From: Euborellia annulipes
Lineage: Eukaryota > Arthropoda > Insecta > Dermaptera > Anisolabididae
Length of the DNA: 64,000 nt
Reading direction: 5' to 3'
NCBI GenBank assembly: GCA_023213315.1
Contig: JAKCPI010004461.1
Location: 1-64,000 of the forward strand
Shown: in pieces, positions 53,949 through 64,000 of the stretch
Position numbering within the stretch: position 1 is the stretch's first letter
Layout: every line of letters begins with the position of its first letter
The notes under the pieces: generated by a model
Told to the model about the DNA's origin: nothing
Database searches by the model: none
What the model saw: the letters and a program-made list of their open reading frames with translations, nothing else
Position numbers and translations under genes: made by a program

Positions 53949-55121
53949 TCAAAAAATCTCTTGTTTAAACAGATTCCAATCATAGTATGCAGCCACAACA
54001 ACACGTCCATTAAATTTTCTTCCTGAGAGAACATTTTGTGCCCTTTGACAATCCGATGTAGTTAAGAATTCCACGTAGACACGCCCACAATGTTCGATCG
54101 GTTGATCTTTAGGAAGTGGCATAGCAAAGGACCGGACAGTTCCATGATTTCGACATTCATCAAGAATATCATTTAAAATATCCATCGATTCCGTTTCATC
54201 TTTTAATTCAGTTTGTGAAATCATATTTAAAAAACATAGTACTGGTGTTGGTGAACGTGAAAAACCAAGATTAGGTATATTTGTACAATGAATTCGTGTT
54301 TTTTGTAATTTCGGCGCAGGAAGTTTTGATACTTGATTGGCGAGCTGAACACGAATTGGATGATCAAGAACATAAACACCATTTAACGAGTCAAGAGCTT
54401 TTGTAGTCGATTCGTTTGTCATATATTCACAAAAGGCATAAAATTTACTAGATGCATTTTGACTCTCACGTCCTACGACATAAGAATAAAGTAAAGTCCC
54501 GAAAGGCTCTAGCATTTCACGTAATTGTTCGTCGTTAAATGACATGGGTAAACCACCAATAAAAATTTTATTCGGCGAATCGTTTTCGTAGGCAATTTCC
54601 ATTTGATTAATAGGTTGATACATATGTGGTCTTCTTACTTTAATTATCCGACCTTGGAAATTGATACCGTCAAAAATTAGCGCCTGGCTTGTTTCGTCTA
54701 TAGATCTAAATTCTAGAAAACCGTATGTTCGATCGTGACTAATATGCACGCGTAAAATTGGATTACCAGATGTTTGTGCCAATTTTTGTACATGCATTTG
54801 TTGATTAAAAAAATTTAGAATATCTAATTCTACAACATTCGGTGGAATATTTCCGATATAAAGACGTCGAGCCTGATGAGTGACAATCGGCCCAACGAGA
54901 GGAACTGTCGTATGAAGCATATCCTCACGAATATTTGTTGTCAACTGTCCAATCGCTAATAATGCTTTATACTCCATTGGTTGCAAATATTCATAATTAC
55001 TAGCAGGAACATCCCAGTATAAAGAAGGTTTGCGACGAAGTGAAATCCGTGATGATTTAGAAGGATATACTTTATAATTCTTCGATTCTTGACAAATGTG
55101 CTTTTTATTTAAACTTGTCAT
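53949..55121 (-). CDS. U2AF2: U2AF large subunit (U2AF65)-like splicing factor, intronless, no RS domain
   Basis: The single 390-codon frame starts at ATG 55121 and stops at TGA 53949. Residues 34-60 (SLYWDVPASNYEYLQPMEYK) match the linker with the ligand Trp that binds the small subunit. RRM1 spans about 85-165 ([25 protein letters not shown]). RRM2 spans about 184-262 (NKIFIGGLPMSFND; FYAFCEY). A C-terminal UHM spans about 292-385 (VLCFLNM; RVYVEF; GRKFNGR, the RXF motif). Canonical U2AF65 (475 residues in human) binds the polypyrimidine tract and SF1/SF3B1 in 3' splice-site recognition. The N-terminal RS domain is absent and the core is diverged, so this is probably a retrocopy-derived paralogue. 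The open frame argues for function, but no expression evidence exists here. Confidence 0.9.
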   Translation of the reverse strand: MTSLNKKHICQESKNYKVYPSKSSRISLRRKPSLYWDVPASNYEYLQPMEYKALLAIGQLTTNIREDMLHTTVPLVGPIVTHQARRLYIGNIPPNVVELDILNFFNQQMHVQKLAQTSGNPILRVHISHDRTYGFLEFRSIDETSQALIFDGINFQGRIIKVRRPHMYQPINQMEIAYENDSPNKIFIGGLPMSFNDEQLREMLEPFGTLLYSYVVGRESQNASSKFYAFCEYMTNESTTKALDSLNGVYVLDHPIRVQLANQVSKLPAPKLQKTRIHCTNIPNLGFSRSPTPVLCFLNMISQTELKDETESMDILNDILDECRNHGTVRSFAMPLPKDQPIEHCGRVYVEFLTTSDCQRAQNVLSGRKFNGRVVVAAYYDWNLFKQEIF

Positions 55122-55952
55122 CTTAAATTAATTAAATATTAAAAATTCAATGTGAAATGATAAACAAACACTACCACAATGAATATAACTAATTAATTTA
55201 AAAAAATTAATTTTTTATCATTATTTAAATATGCTTAATAAAAATTTAAAATTAAAAATATATTCAATTTCATTAAAAAATATATTTTAAATTAAGAATA
55301 ATACAATAATAGCAAAATATTAATTGAATGAATATAAAGATTCAAATATTCATATATCAAAGAGTAATTATTTTCTATTATTAAGAATTTAAATAATTTA
55401 TGAAATCGCGAAGGACGTTTCATAAATTGTAATAAATTTATTAAATATTCAAAAAATAAATCTTAAAATTATAAATAATTTGGCTAATCTTTACTACTTT
55501 CTACTTTACGGCCCGGAGGTGGAAGAGGGGCACGTTGAGAGGTATGGGAAATATTTACCTAGATTAGATTGCAAGAGAAATCTCATGTTACAACAAGAAC
55601 ATTTATATCCATTTTCTTCTTTTTTAAAAGTAATACATTTCTTGATGGATGTATTTGACTTCACAGTGGAAAACTCAAGATCTGCTTTTTCAACTTTTAT
55701 TGAGATATTTTAAAAAAATACAAGCCTATATAATATATATTTAAAAAAATAATAACATGCATTAGAAATTTACCTGTTGATTCTAATGTATTTTTCCTAT
55801 TGCTCTAAAATATTTTTGTAATGATTAAATAGAAAAATGCTAAAAAAAATTATATATTAAAAATGCCATAAAATACCGAATTTTCTATTTTAGTTTTATT
55901 TTTGAGAAAATTAATTTGTTTTGATTTTCTTCCATATCTTGTAATAACATTT
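55122..55952. other. Intergenic, no supported gene
   Basis: AT-rich sequence upstream of the U2AF2-like ATG. An open plus-strand frame at 55480-55713 has no recognised similarity and no splice context, and I do not call it a gene. Confidence 0.4.
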
Positions 55953-58550
55953 TTAACTAAAATAAAAGTAAAGGTAGATTATACAATTTGGACCGCTAAT
56001 TATTTTAAAATAATTTAATATTTTTTTACTGGAATTTTCAGGAATATCATCATGATTGACCTCATTGAGTGGATCTTCAACTTTTTCTTTCATTTTATTA
56101 ATTCTTCGAGAATTTTCTGAAAAAAAGAAAACTAAAATTAATTTTTAAATAAATTACACGCGTTGGATTAGTAATTTCAAATCTCCTTTCCGTATTAGAG
56201 TAGCAGAGCGAGGGAATTGACTAATTCTGAGCATTATTTACCTAATCGTAAGATCTTAAAAATATTTTTATAATGGATTCTGGAAGGCTGGAAAAAGGAT
56301 AATTTGATATCTATGATCAACGAAAAATCTAAATTTTGGGCAAAATGGGCAAAATAGGAAGTGTTTCAATCATATTCTTTGAGGGTACTACAGTGAGCTG
56401 GTTTTCCAAAAAACAGAAGCAGAAAACACCGCAACAGCTCAATAATTAATTAATATTAAAAGAATAATAAAAGAATTTAGAAACATAAACAATACTAAAT
56501 TAAACATGGATAATCAGTGCAATTGTAATGGCAAATAGCTATGAAAACTCAAATAGAGGAAAACACATTCCCATAAAAGAACACTTTATTAAAGACTTGG
56601 TAGCAAAAAAAATTGTAAATCTCTCTTATGTAAACTCCTAGGGAAAATATCGCCGATTTTCTATTTAAACAAACATGCAGAATATGCCCGAAACACAAGA
56701 GAGGCTTTATCCCAACATGCTTACAGTGGTTAATACCTTTTCCCATGAATTCCATAGATTAGAATAAGCTACCTGCCTCTGTTTTTCCACAAAAACTACA
56801 ATCTCTAAACCTTCAAATACTAAAACTTCAACAAGTATCTTACTGTAGTGGGAAGTATCTGAGTGTCTAACAATTGTTATGTTTAGTTATGTTATTCTGT
56901 AATTGGTTGTGTGTCAAAAATGGCAGAACAAAGAGAAAAAGCGTTATATTTAAATTCAAGAAGTATATCCCATCCCGAGAAATTTAGTTTCAAAGCCGAA
57001 GAGTGGAGTCATTGGTTGAAAAGGTTTGAAAGATTCAAGACAGCTTCATACCTAAAGAACCAGATAAATGTACTCATATACACGATGGGGGAGGAGGCGG
57101 AAAATATATTCGAGACGTATTCGTTTGAACAAGGTAAAGAGAAAACTTTAGACATGAGAGCGAAGAGATTTGAAGATTACTTCATAGAAAGAATGCAATT
57201 TTAGAAAGAGTAACATTCAACTCATGAGTTCAACAAGAAGGTGAGTTCAGGATCTGATTTCATTCAGGGAGATGTAGTGGGAAGAATCTGAGGATCTAAA
57301 TGAACCTATTGTTATATGTTTTGTTATGTTATTCTGTAATTGGTTGTGTAAATAATTTGTTTTGATTTTGTTAAAACGACCTGTTCCTTATACACTTACT
57401 ATTCTCCCCCCTTCTCTTATTTACTTTTCCTCTTTTCTTCCTAGTTGCATGTCACAATGTAAATCATCTTTGGACTTTATGCATCCATTCATCAAAAAAG
57501 AAATACTGTTTACATGTATATATACAGGGTGTTTCAGGAGGAAAGGTAGGCTAAATATTTTAGGGGGTGGTAGTATAGACGAAAATGCATTAAAAAATTC
57601 CATATAACATGTGTCCAATTTTTAATAAGTCCAGAGATACAGCTGTTGGTATTACACCGTTTCCTATTGAGAATTTAACGATTGTCAACAGTTGTGTTTT
57701 GTTGTTGACATTGAATATTTTCAACTGACATTGTGATTTGTTGGCCAAGTGTACTGATCTGTATCGTTTAAACATGCCGCATGTATTTACAAATGCTGAG
57801 TATACCGATATGGTAAGTACGTGCGACATTTTTAAACGATACAGTACAGTACATTTGGTCAACAAATCACAATGTCAGTTGCAGTTGAAAATATTCAATG
57901 TCAACAACAAAACAGAACTATTGACAATCGTTAAATTCTCATAGCAATCGGTGTAATACCAACAGCTGTATCTCTGGACTCATTAAAAATTGGACACATG
58001 TTATATAGAATTTTTTAATGCATTTCGTCTATACTACCACCCGCTAATATATTTACCTTTCCTCCTAAAACACCCTGTATATATATATATATTTAGGAAG
58101 AAGTTTAAGTTGTTTATAAGAAAACGGGGCTTTTAAGAAAAGTGTAAATGTTTTAATTTTATTCTTTACTCTAAAATTGTCAGTGAAGAAGAGCATCGAA
58201 CTTCCAACTGCCAAAAAAGGAATAAAAATTTGTCCTTTATTATAGAAAAGCTATAAGAGAATTGCTATCTTCCTATACTATTAAAAATTGTGCTTTCAGC
58301 TCACTAACGAATTTAAATTTTGATAATATATAATAAAATAAATACAGTATATTTACTTGATTCTGGAGATGTCAAATTTAATTTAATTAAATCTAAATAA
58401 GGAATTCTTGATTGTTCTGGCAGATTATGTATTTTTTCAAATAAGCCTTTTATCTGAAAATTAAAAAAAAAAATATGAAAAAAATTTTAAATATAATTAT
58501 TTTCATTCAAGTCAAACCTGTTTAACTAAATCAAAATTTAATTTTATCAT
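55953..58550 (-). CDS. Predicted three-exon gene, 97-residue protein, family unknown
   Basis: Exons (minus): 58518-58550, 58357-58453, 55953-56116. They join in phase (GT-AG; CAG/GTTTGA, A/GTAAAT). The product starts MIKLNFDLVKQ, continues IKGLFEKIHNLPEQSRIPYL and DLIKLNLTSPESK, then NSRRINKMKEKVEDP, LNEVNHDDIPENSSKK and a hydrophobic end. It is charged and helical, with no recognised domain. The three independent phase-matched joins and the Met at a plausible start are the support. The 2.2-kb second intron contains the gag relic and a snapback element. The last ~20 residues could be read-through if another exon exists. Confidence 0.5.
56844..57350 (+). mobile_element. Truncated Ty3/gypsy-type retroelement: gag relic between LTR-like ends
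   Basis: A frame from ATG 56922 to 57204 reads FSFKAEEWSHWLKRFERFKT and NQINVLIYTMGEEAENIFET, typical of gypsy-class Gag (W..W..RFER...A; LIYTMG..A). It is flanked by direct repeats starting TGTAGTGGGAAG at 56844 and 57273 with matching ~75-bp continuations. A purine-rich tract precedes the second. Everything after the start of Gag is missing. Confidence 0.8.
57534..58078. mobile_element. Snapback element with ACAGGGTGTTTC ends
   Basis: The ends ACAGGGTGTTTCAGGAGGAA and its complement TTCCTCCTAAAACACCCTGT begin long inverted arms of about 230 bp that meet near 57800. TA dinucleotides flank both ends. Near the centre a short plus-strand frame reads MPHVFTNAEYTDMV. This resembles the start of a small helix-turn-helix domain common in arthropod transposons (DUF4817-like, by memory only). 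Confidence 0.75.
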
Positions 58551-58959
58551 TGTTTGCTTTCTAAACATATATTTTAATTTGTAGATTAAGTTTCTTTTAA
58601 ATCATATACTAATATTTAATAAGAAATAATTTAAAAATTAAATGTATTCCTAAAAACTAGAATAGTTTGAAAGATTTAAACGTCAAAAATTTATACAAAT
58701 ATCTCTTTAGTTGGAGCCAGGGAATAAAGCAAGGTCAAACAAACAGCCAACGTCATCTACACACTACATTGGCTGTCTCACTGCCAATCACAGATGTCCA
58801 ATGCTGTGCCAATGGATTTTGCGCGAATTTTTTGCGGAAATTCTAATTCAAAATTTGACTTTAATACAAATGATCCTTTAATAATAGAAATGTTGAAATA
58901 AATAAAAAAAGTTATTTAAAAATTTGTCAAAATTCCCTAAACATAGGGGTTACCAAAAT

Positions 58960-60376
58960 TTATATTGCACAAATCCTTTCTCTCGTTATAATGACAGATA
59001 AATGAAATTATAAGTTAGCATTAAAAATAAAAGGAAATTGATAATATGATTTAAAAAAAAAGTGCAGGAGGTGGATTTGAACTCGCGAAGTTTGGTTATG
59101 TGAGAATGGAAAAAAATATAGATTGCATGAGGACGACTTAGCCACCTGAGCCATACTTTATTTACTTGTTCTACGGAAAAATAAGCCATATGAGAAACAT
59201 GAAATAAAAGAAGTATTAAAAAAATTTTAATATTCCACATATGATATATCATTTTTAATTACTTTTTATGCAGATTAATAATTTATAATCAAAATTCCCA
59301 TAGCATGCCTAGTTTTCAAATAATTAAATGGGCAAACGTCAGATTGTTTATGCCTTAATGTAATTAAACCAAAAACTCTATCTAACATATGATACATGTC
59401 ATTAATTCTTGAATTCCCCCTGATTCCAGAGAACTAAAGCCCTTTTAATTATATGATCTAATTTGAGAGTTATTGGTGATCAAAGTTAAGCTTATTTTCG
59501 CCCTTAATGACATCAACACTCAATTTTCTATATTATCGAAAAAGATTATTTAGCATTGTCTGATTAAAACCAAATTTTTACCAGAGATTTATAATTAAAA
59601 AATAAGTTTTTTTCTAAAGTTTCATTGAGATTGGTAAAGAAATAAATAAAATATTGACTATTTTGTAAATTGAGTTTTAAAATTGGGATCTCAGATTGAA
59701 GCCTAGACCCGGTTCATAGACGGCTCTCTTTACCCATCCGGGATCCCGAATTCTAAAACTCAATTTACAAAATAGTCAATATTTTATTTATTTCTTTACC
59801 AATCTCTATGAAACTTTAGAAAAAAACTCATTTTTTAATTATAAATCTCTGGTAAAAATTTGGTTTTAATCAGACAAAGCTAAATAATCTTTTTCGATAT
59901 ATAGAAAATTGAGTGTTGATGTCATTAAGGGCGAAAATAAGCTTAACTTTGATCGCCAATAACTCCCAAATTAGATCATATAATTAAAAGGGCTTTAGTT
60001 CTCTGGAATCAGGGGGAATTCAAGAATTAATGACATGTATCATATGTTAGATAGAGTTTTTGGTTTAATTACATTAAGGCATAAACAATCTGACGTTTGC
60101 CCATTGAATTATTTGAAAACTAGGCATTCTATTGAGTTTTTTATTATAAATTATTAATCTGCATAAAAAGTAATTAAAAATGATATATCATATGTGGAAT
60201 ATTAAAATTTTTTTAATACTTCTTTTATTTCATGTTTCTTATATGGCTTATATTTCCTTGCATAAAGTAAACAAAGTTTGGCTCAAGTGGCTAAGTCGTC
60301 CTCAAGCAATCTATATTTTTTTCCATTCTCACGTAACCAAACTTCGCGAGTTCAAATCCACCTCCTGCACTTTTTT
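58960..60376. mobile_element. Foldback element with outward tRNA-like Pol III promoters, copy 2
   Basis: It is nearly identical to 43085-44477 on both arms, including the centre (GATCTCAGATTGAAGCCTAG and CCCATCCGGGATCCCGAATT) and the tRNA-like ends at 59055-59155 (minus) and 60275-60370 (plus). A further fragment of the outer arm (CAATTTCCTTTTATTTTTAA) reappears inverted at 61300-61400 beyond the inserted hammerhead unit. Confidence 0.88.
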
Positions 60377-60638
60377 TTTTATTCTTAACTGTTTTTTTAT
60401 ACCTCATGTGAGGGGGGAGGGGGGCTGGTGTATTAATTTTTAAAATTTTATATTCAAAATAAAATTTAATTCCCAAAATAAAACCTCGTTCAGCTCACAA
60501 CTAGGTCGGTTCCCTTTGTTTTGCGCCCCCAGCCCAGTTGCACCCGTGACGGGCGCCTGTTTTGCCACGCCTTCGTTACGGCCCCGTGTCTTTATGGCTG
60601 GAAGTATTTCTAAGGCGGAGTCAAAAAAAATTGCAAGA

Positions 60639-61286
60639 CATATGCAGCCAAAATTATTTCTTTTATTGTGCCGTTCCAGGCTGACGTTTCGGCCACTGGT
60701 CTAGGCCATTTTCAGAGCCGGAGGAGAGAATAATTGAAAATTAAAAATTTCAGCGACACACATTCGCATGAACGGATAGCTCATAAGGACAACGTTGTCC
60801 TTTTAAAGGAAACAGGTTTGACATGAATGATAACGTTGTCCTTAGGGAGCGTACAAGTATTACGTAACGCAATTTGGGGGGGGGGGAGGGGTGGTTGAAC
60901 AACGCCTTACGTAACTGGTATTTTAGCGATTTTCCGATACTTTGCGCAACATAATTGTAACTTTTAGATAAAAATCGCTTCTTGAGCGTTACGAAACGTC
61001 TAGGGGGGTTCAGAAAAATGTTACGGCGCGTTACATGGGGGAAGGAGGGTCAAAAATCTTCAAAAATTGCGTTACGTAATACTTTTACGCTCCTTATGAG
61101 CTCTCCGTTCATTTAAAGTTAAACAGGTTTGACATGAATGACAGCGTTGTCCTTATAAGTTCTCCGTTCATGAGAATGTGTGTCGCTGAAATTTTTAATT
61201 TTCATTTATTCTCGCCTCCGGGTCTGAAGATAGCCTAGACCAGTGGCCGAAACGTCAGCCTGGAACGGCACAATAAAAGAAATAAT
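60639..61286. repeat. Inverted hammerhead pair interrupted by nested elements
   Basis: Arms with CAGCCAAAATTATTTCTTTT and its complement are inverted. The right arm (plus) has CTGAAGA 61224-61230 and GAAACGTC 61249-61256, with a GCC/GGC stem II. The left arm (minus) has CTGAAAA (60709-60715) and GAAACGTC (60683-60690). Stem I pairs GGCT with AGCC on the minus copy. The interior repeats AACAGGTTTGACATGAATGA and contains the MITE at 60844-61093. Confidence 0.8.
60844..61093. mobile_element. PIF/Harbinger-like MITE (TTA target site)
   Basis: Terminal inverted repeats of about 30 bp: GGAGCGTACAAGTATTACGT, then AACGCAATTT, and the complement ending GTAATACTTTTACGCTCC. TTA flanks both sides, consistent with a 3-bp TWA duplication. 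Confidence 0.7.
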
Positions 61287-61498
61287 TTTGGCTGTCCAAA
61301 TCCATCTCCTGCACTTTATTTTTTATTATCAATTTCCTTTTATTTTTAATGCTAACTTATAATTTCATTCATCTGTCATTATAGCAAGAGACAGGATTTG
61401 TGGCAAAATGAAAATCTTGTAATTTGAAAATTATAAAGCTATAGGAATTTTTTATTTGGCTACGCCCATAGAAATGGGCCTTATAATTGACTCTCCTA

Positions 61499-61648
61499 CA
61501 TGGGCGTAACTAGAGAATTTGGCTGGGGGGGATGGGACCAGCTAACCTCCGGTGGACCTGGAAAGCCCCGCATTTTCTCAATTTTTCTTGGGGCAAGGAG
61601 CTTTCTGGGGGGGGCCAGCCCCCCCGGCACCCCCTAGTTACGCCCATG
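61499..61648. mobile_element. hAT-like MITE (GGGCGTAACTAG type)
   Basis: The ends are CATGGGCGTAACTAG and CTAGTTACGCCCATG. The flanks CTCTCCTA and CTCTCCTC match at 7 of 8 bases, fitting an 8-bp target duplication. The interior is G/C-run-rich and non-coding. Confidence 0.8.
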
Positions 61649-61679
61649 CTCTCCTCCCGCCTCATTCATTTCAATTTAG

Positions 61680-61824
61680 TACTCGAGGTCCAATAAGCTG
61701 GCTTCAGACTGTCTTAAATGACGACAAAGGGCCTCCTAGCCAAAGTTTCAGTATTGATATGCCTTTGTCTTGCTTAACAAATACGATTTTAGTTGCTGTT
61801 CTACTTTCGGATCTATTTATTTGA
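61680..61824 (+). CDS. Possible orphan exon, unknown protein
   Basis: After TTTCAATTTAG an open frame reads STRGPISWLQTVLNDDKGPP and SQSFSIDMPLSCLTN, then a hydrophobic end and TGA. No partner exon or family was recognised. It starts about 30 bp after a MITE and may be the last exon of a gene cut off by insertions, or chance. Confidence 0.25.
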
Positions 61825-62172
61825 GACCGTCTCTCTCACAAAATGAGGATAGACAATTCTTAAATAGGTAAGAAAATGATCAAAATTGTACTCTATTAAA
61901 TTTATTTATTTATTTTTGAATGCATTTTATACAATTATTTGTATTTTGATTTGGCTCCATTTCATAAACTATCTAGCATTTTCCATAATGACTTTTGGTC
62001 TGACATTATTTATGTTTTCGTAATAAACATCTTTAAAAAGAAAAAGTTTAAAAATTTAATTTAGCACATATTCTCCCAATCAGAATTCTATTTTAAAATA
62101 TAACAAATGCACAAAGCTTAATTACTTCATTTAAATTAATAATAAAAATGATAGATTATGTTTTAAAATAAA

Positions 62173-63286
62173 TTAATTATTGGAAGAGAACATTTCTTCA
62201 TCCATTTCGAAATCCATTAGATCCATATCATCATCCAAAATTTCATTTTTAAAAGTTTGCAACTTGGGCATTATATTGACTTTCGGTTTTGCCACTGAAA
62301 TTAAAAAAAAAAATAATTATTTGCAATTATAAAAAAAGAAATATATTTATATATAAACATTTTTTTTAATTAAACCCCTATGAAATTGTGTAAAAACAGA
62401 AATATTTAAATTTGACCCTGGAAATAGAAATTTTATATTGAAAGCTTGGGGACCCGGGTCTCCCAATTACATATAAAAAAAAAACCTTGCCCTTAGAGGC
62501 CCATATAAAAAGGAAATGTTTAGATAAATTAATGAAAATTTATCTTTGATAGGGTTCTTTGAACTAATTACAATATATATACTCAGGGCCAGAACTACGA
62601 GATTTTTTAGAGGGGGCAAAATTTGATTTGCCGCCCCCTCCTTAAAATTTTCTATACAATATTCATATCGTTTTACCTTTTTTTTAAGTAAATCTTTCTT
62701 TAATTTCCGCCCCTGATATCTGCCGCCCGGGGCACACGCACCCACTGTCCCCCTCTAGATCCGGCCCTGTATATACTGTATTTTAAAAATATTTTTGTGA
62801 ATGGGGGATCATTAAAAATGAGTTGGGTCCCTCAAAAAAAAATCATCTATAAGCCCCTGGGAGTTATAAATATTTATTTTTATTATATTAATACCTTGGT
62901 TTTTAGAAAGTTGATTTTTTCCTTCTTGAACTTTACGAGCATCTTCATAAAACAAATTAGGGTGAGAAATTATTGATGGTGGGGGAACTTTCTGAGTTAT
63001 TTCAAAATATCGCGTACAAGCAGGGAGATAAGAACGTTTTGTCTCTAAAAAAATTAAAAATTTGTTATAAAGAAAGAATGTGAATAAAATTCAAAAAATG
63101 TTTATAAAATCATACTTAAATTTATAAGTTCCGAAGTGGCATTTTCGGAGATACCCCATCCACGCAAAAGATTGCGCAAAGCATCTTCACCGTAATGTTT
63201 AAAAGGACATCCATGACGATCACCAGAAGCCAAATTTGTTTCAATTAAACGATCGCACCCATAAGGAGGCTTGTTCAATCGTTTTC
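62173..63286 (-). CDS. PRIM2: DNA primase large subunit (PRIM2), last three exons
   Basis: Exons (minus): 63116-63286, 62895-63044, 62173-62294, all phase-matched, with the stop at 62173-62175. They encode PPYGCDRLIETNLASGDRHG and CPFKHYGEDALRNLLRGWGI, then SYLPACTRYFEITQKVPPPS and SHPNLFYEDARKV, then a Lys/Asn linker and an acidic tail (LDDDMDLMDFEMDEEM). These match the C-terminal iron-sulfur domain of the primase regulatory subunit (GD.HGCPF.H, AC..YFE, HPN.F..E). Three of the four expected 4Fe-4S cysteines are visible (GCD, GCPF, ACT); the fourth should lie in an upstream exon. PRIM2 works with PRIM1 and DNA polymerase alpha to start RNA primers in the nucleus. The gene continues past the right edge. 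A MITE lies in the last intron. Confidence 0.95.
62584..62769. mobile_element. hAT-like MITE in the PRIM2 intron
   Basis: The ends are CAGGGCCAGAAC and ATCCGGCCCTG. An exact 8-bp duplication TATATACT lies on each side (62576-62583 and 62770-62777). The interior is AT-rich with GCCGCCCC patches. Confidence 0.88.
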
Positions 63287-64000
63287 CTAAAAAAAAAAAA
63301 AAAAATTTTAATTATAAAGAAGAAAGAGTTCTCGATTGCAGTTACTTTAGAGGAAGAATTTACAAATAAATGCCTTCAAAATACAAGTTTAATAAAACTA
63401 ATTAAAATTAGATGTTTAGAGGTTTATAATTATTTTTTCTATTTCCCAGGCTTCACAAACCCTCTGGGGCAGTCTCCCATTTCACCGCCTCAACTTTCTT
63501 TCTTTACTTCGAGATTTTTATTAACATAAAATTTATTTAATATTATTTAATAATAGGTTGTTCGATAAAAATTTTAGACTTTTTAATATTAATAGAATAA
63601 TGCCAAGTTTCCGAAAAGTTAGATATCTAATAAATCTCCTTAACAATACGAAAACCAATCAAAAAGCATTAGTTTCGATATAAAGTTATATAATCAATAA
63701 AGATAGAGATTTGTTAGCTATTGGTTCGATAAGCTTATTTTCTAGCAACCGGGAGAGAATGCCTTCAACCTATGGAACCTTTAAACTGCGGAGAGAACTA
63801 TGCCTTGGAGGAGAGGATCTTGGCATGGGCTGCGAATTCTCCAATTTGGAAGTGGCTCGGAAGGAGATATTCTTCATGAAATCATTAACACATTATTAAT
63901 TTATTCATAATAATAAATCTATTCATGAGTATACGATAGAGAAAAGAGAAAAGACGGGCCTAAGCCGTTATAAGGGAAGAAATGTCAACTCCCGCTAGGC
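63287..64000. other. PRIM2 intron or upstream, no exon seen
   Basis: AT-rich sequence. The remaining PRIM2 exons should lie further right on the minus strand. The plus-strand frame at 63711-63899 has no recognised similarity. Confidence 0.4.

Noticed and set aside
55480..55713. 77-codon plus-strand open frame as a gene
   Set aside because: No family resemblance, no splice partners, and it lies in a short AT-rich intergenic stretch.
57590..57944. Mirror-image open frames on both strands
   Set aside because: They are the two arms of the snapback element read in opposite directions.
58986..60443. Open frames starting MIYHMWNIKIFLILLL on both strands
   Set aside because: They run through the foldback and its tRNA-like ends; the same frame recurs in the copy at 43081.

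Overview
The window is nuclear DNA of a metazoan, most likely an arthropod. It is strongly AT-rich. Genes are broken by GT-AG introns, many of which are swollen by transposable elements, and there are Penelope-like retroelement remains, tRNA-derived SINEs and many short terminal-inverted-repeat elements. I see no bacterial-style operons or Shine-Dalgarno sites. The species cannot be named from the sequence alone.

Layout: (1) 2784-36695, plus strand: 18 exons of one P5B-type P-type ATPase gene (ATP13A2/ATP13A3 family, endolysosomal polyamine pumps). About 3.4 kb of coding sequence lies in 34 kb, and the first exon with the start codon was not found. Its introns hold an internally deleted LTR retrotransposon (3849-7931), a Penelope-like element with a decayed reverse transcriptase and GIY-YIG nuclease (28243-30398), a 2-kb near-perfect palindrome (16413-18396), a second foldback (27264-28172) and several small inverted units carrying hammerhead-ribozyme motifs. 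(2) 36696-45596: 3' UTR and a repeat-filled intergenic stretch, including a 1.4-kb foldback whose two ends carry outward-facing Pol III-type promoters. (3) 45597-47401, plus: a coiled-coil protein interrupted by one frame change at an A7 run. (4) 48729-51778, minus: the 3' part of a C2H2 zinc-finger gene. (5) 52619-55121, minus: an intronless U2AF2 (U2AF65)-like gene without an RS domain, followed by a broken tandem copy of itself. (6) 55953-58550, minus: a predicted three-exon gene for a 97-residue protein. (7) 56844-61650: gag relic, snapback element, a second copy of the Pol III foldback and a hammerhead pair with a nested element. (8) 62173-63286, minus: the last three exons of the DNA primase large subunit gene (PRIM2), which continues beyond the right edge.

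The host genes are unrelated housekeeping genes (polyamine transport, splicing, replication priming) and do not form a functional cluster. The notable signal is a dispersed family of inverted-repeat units. Each carries the core of the minimal hammerhead ribozyme known from Penelope-like elements (CTGARGA, stem II, GAAACGTC), often on both strands. Three loci fold into convincing ribozymes by hand pairing (20158-20207, 30285-30326, and both arms of 49731-50118). The first two would be transcribed in sense inside introns of the ATPase pre-mRNA. All pairings and splice joins were read by eye; no search or folding program was run.
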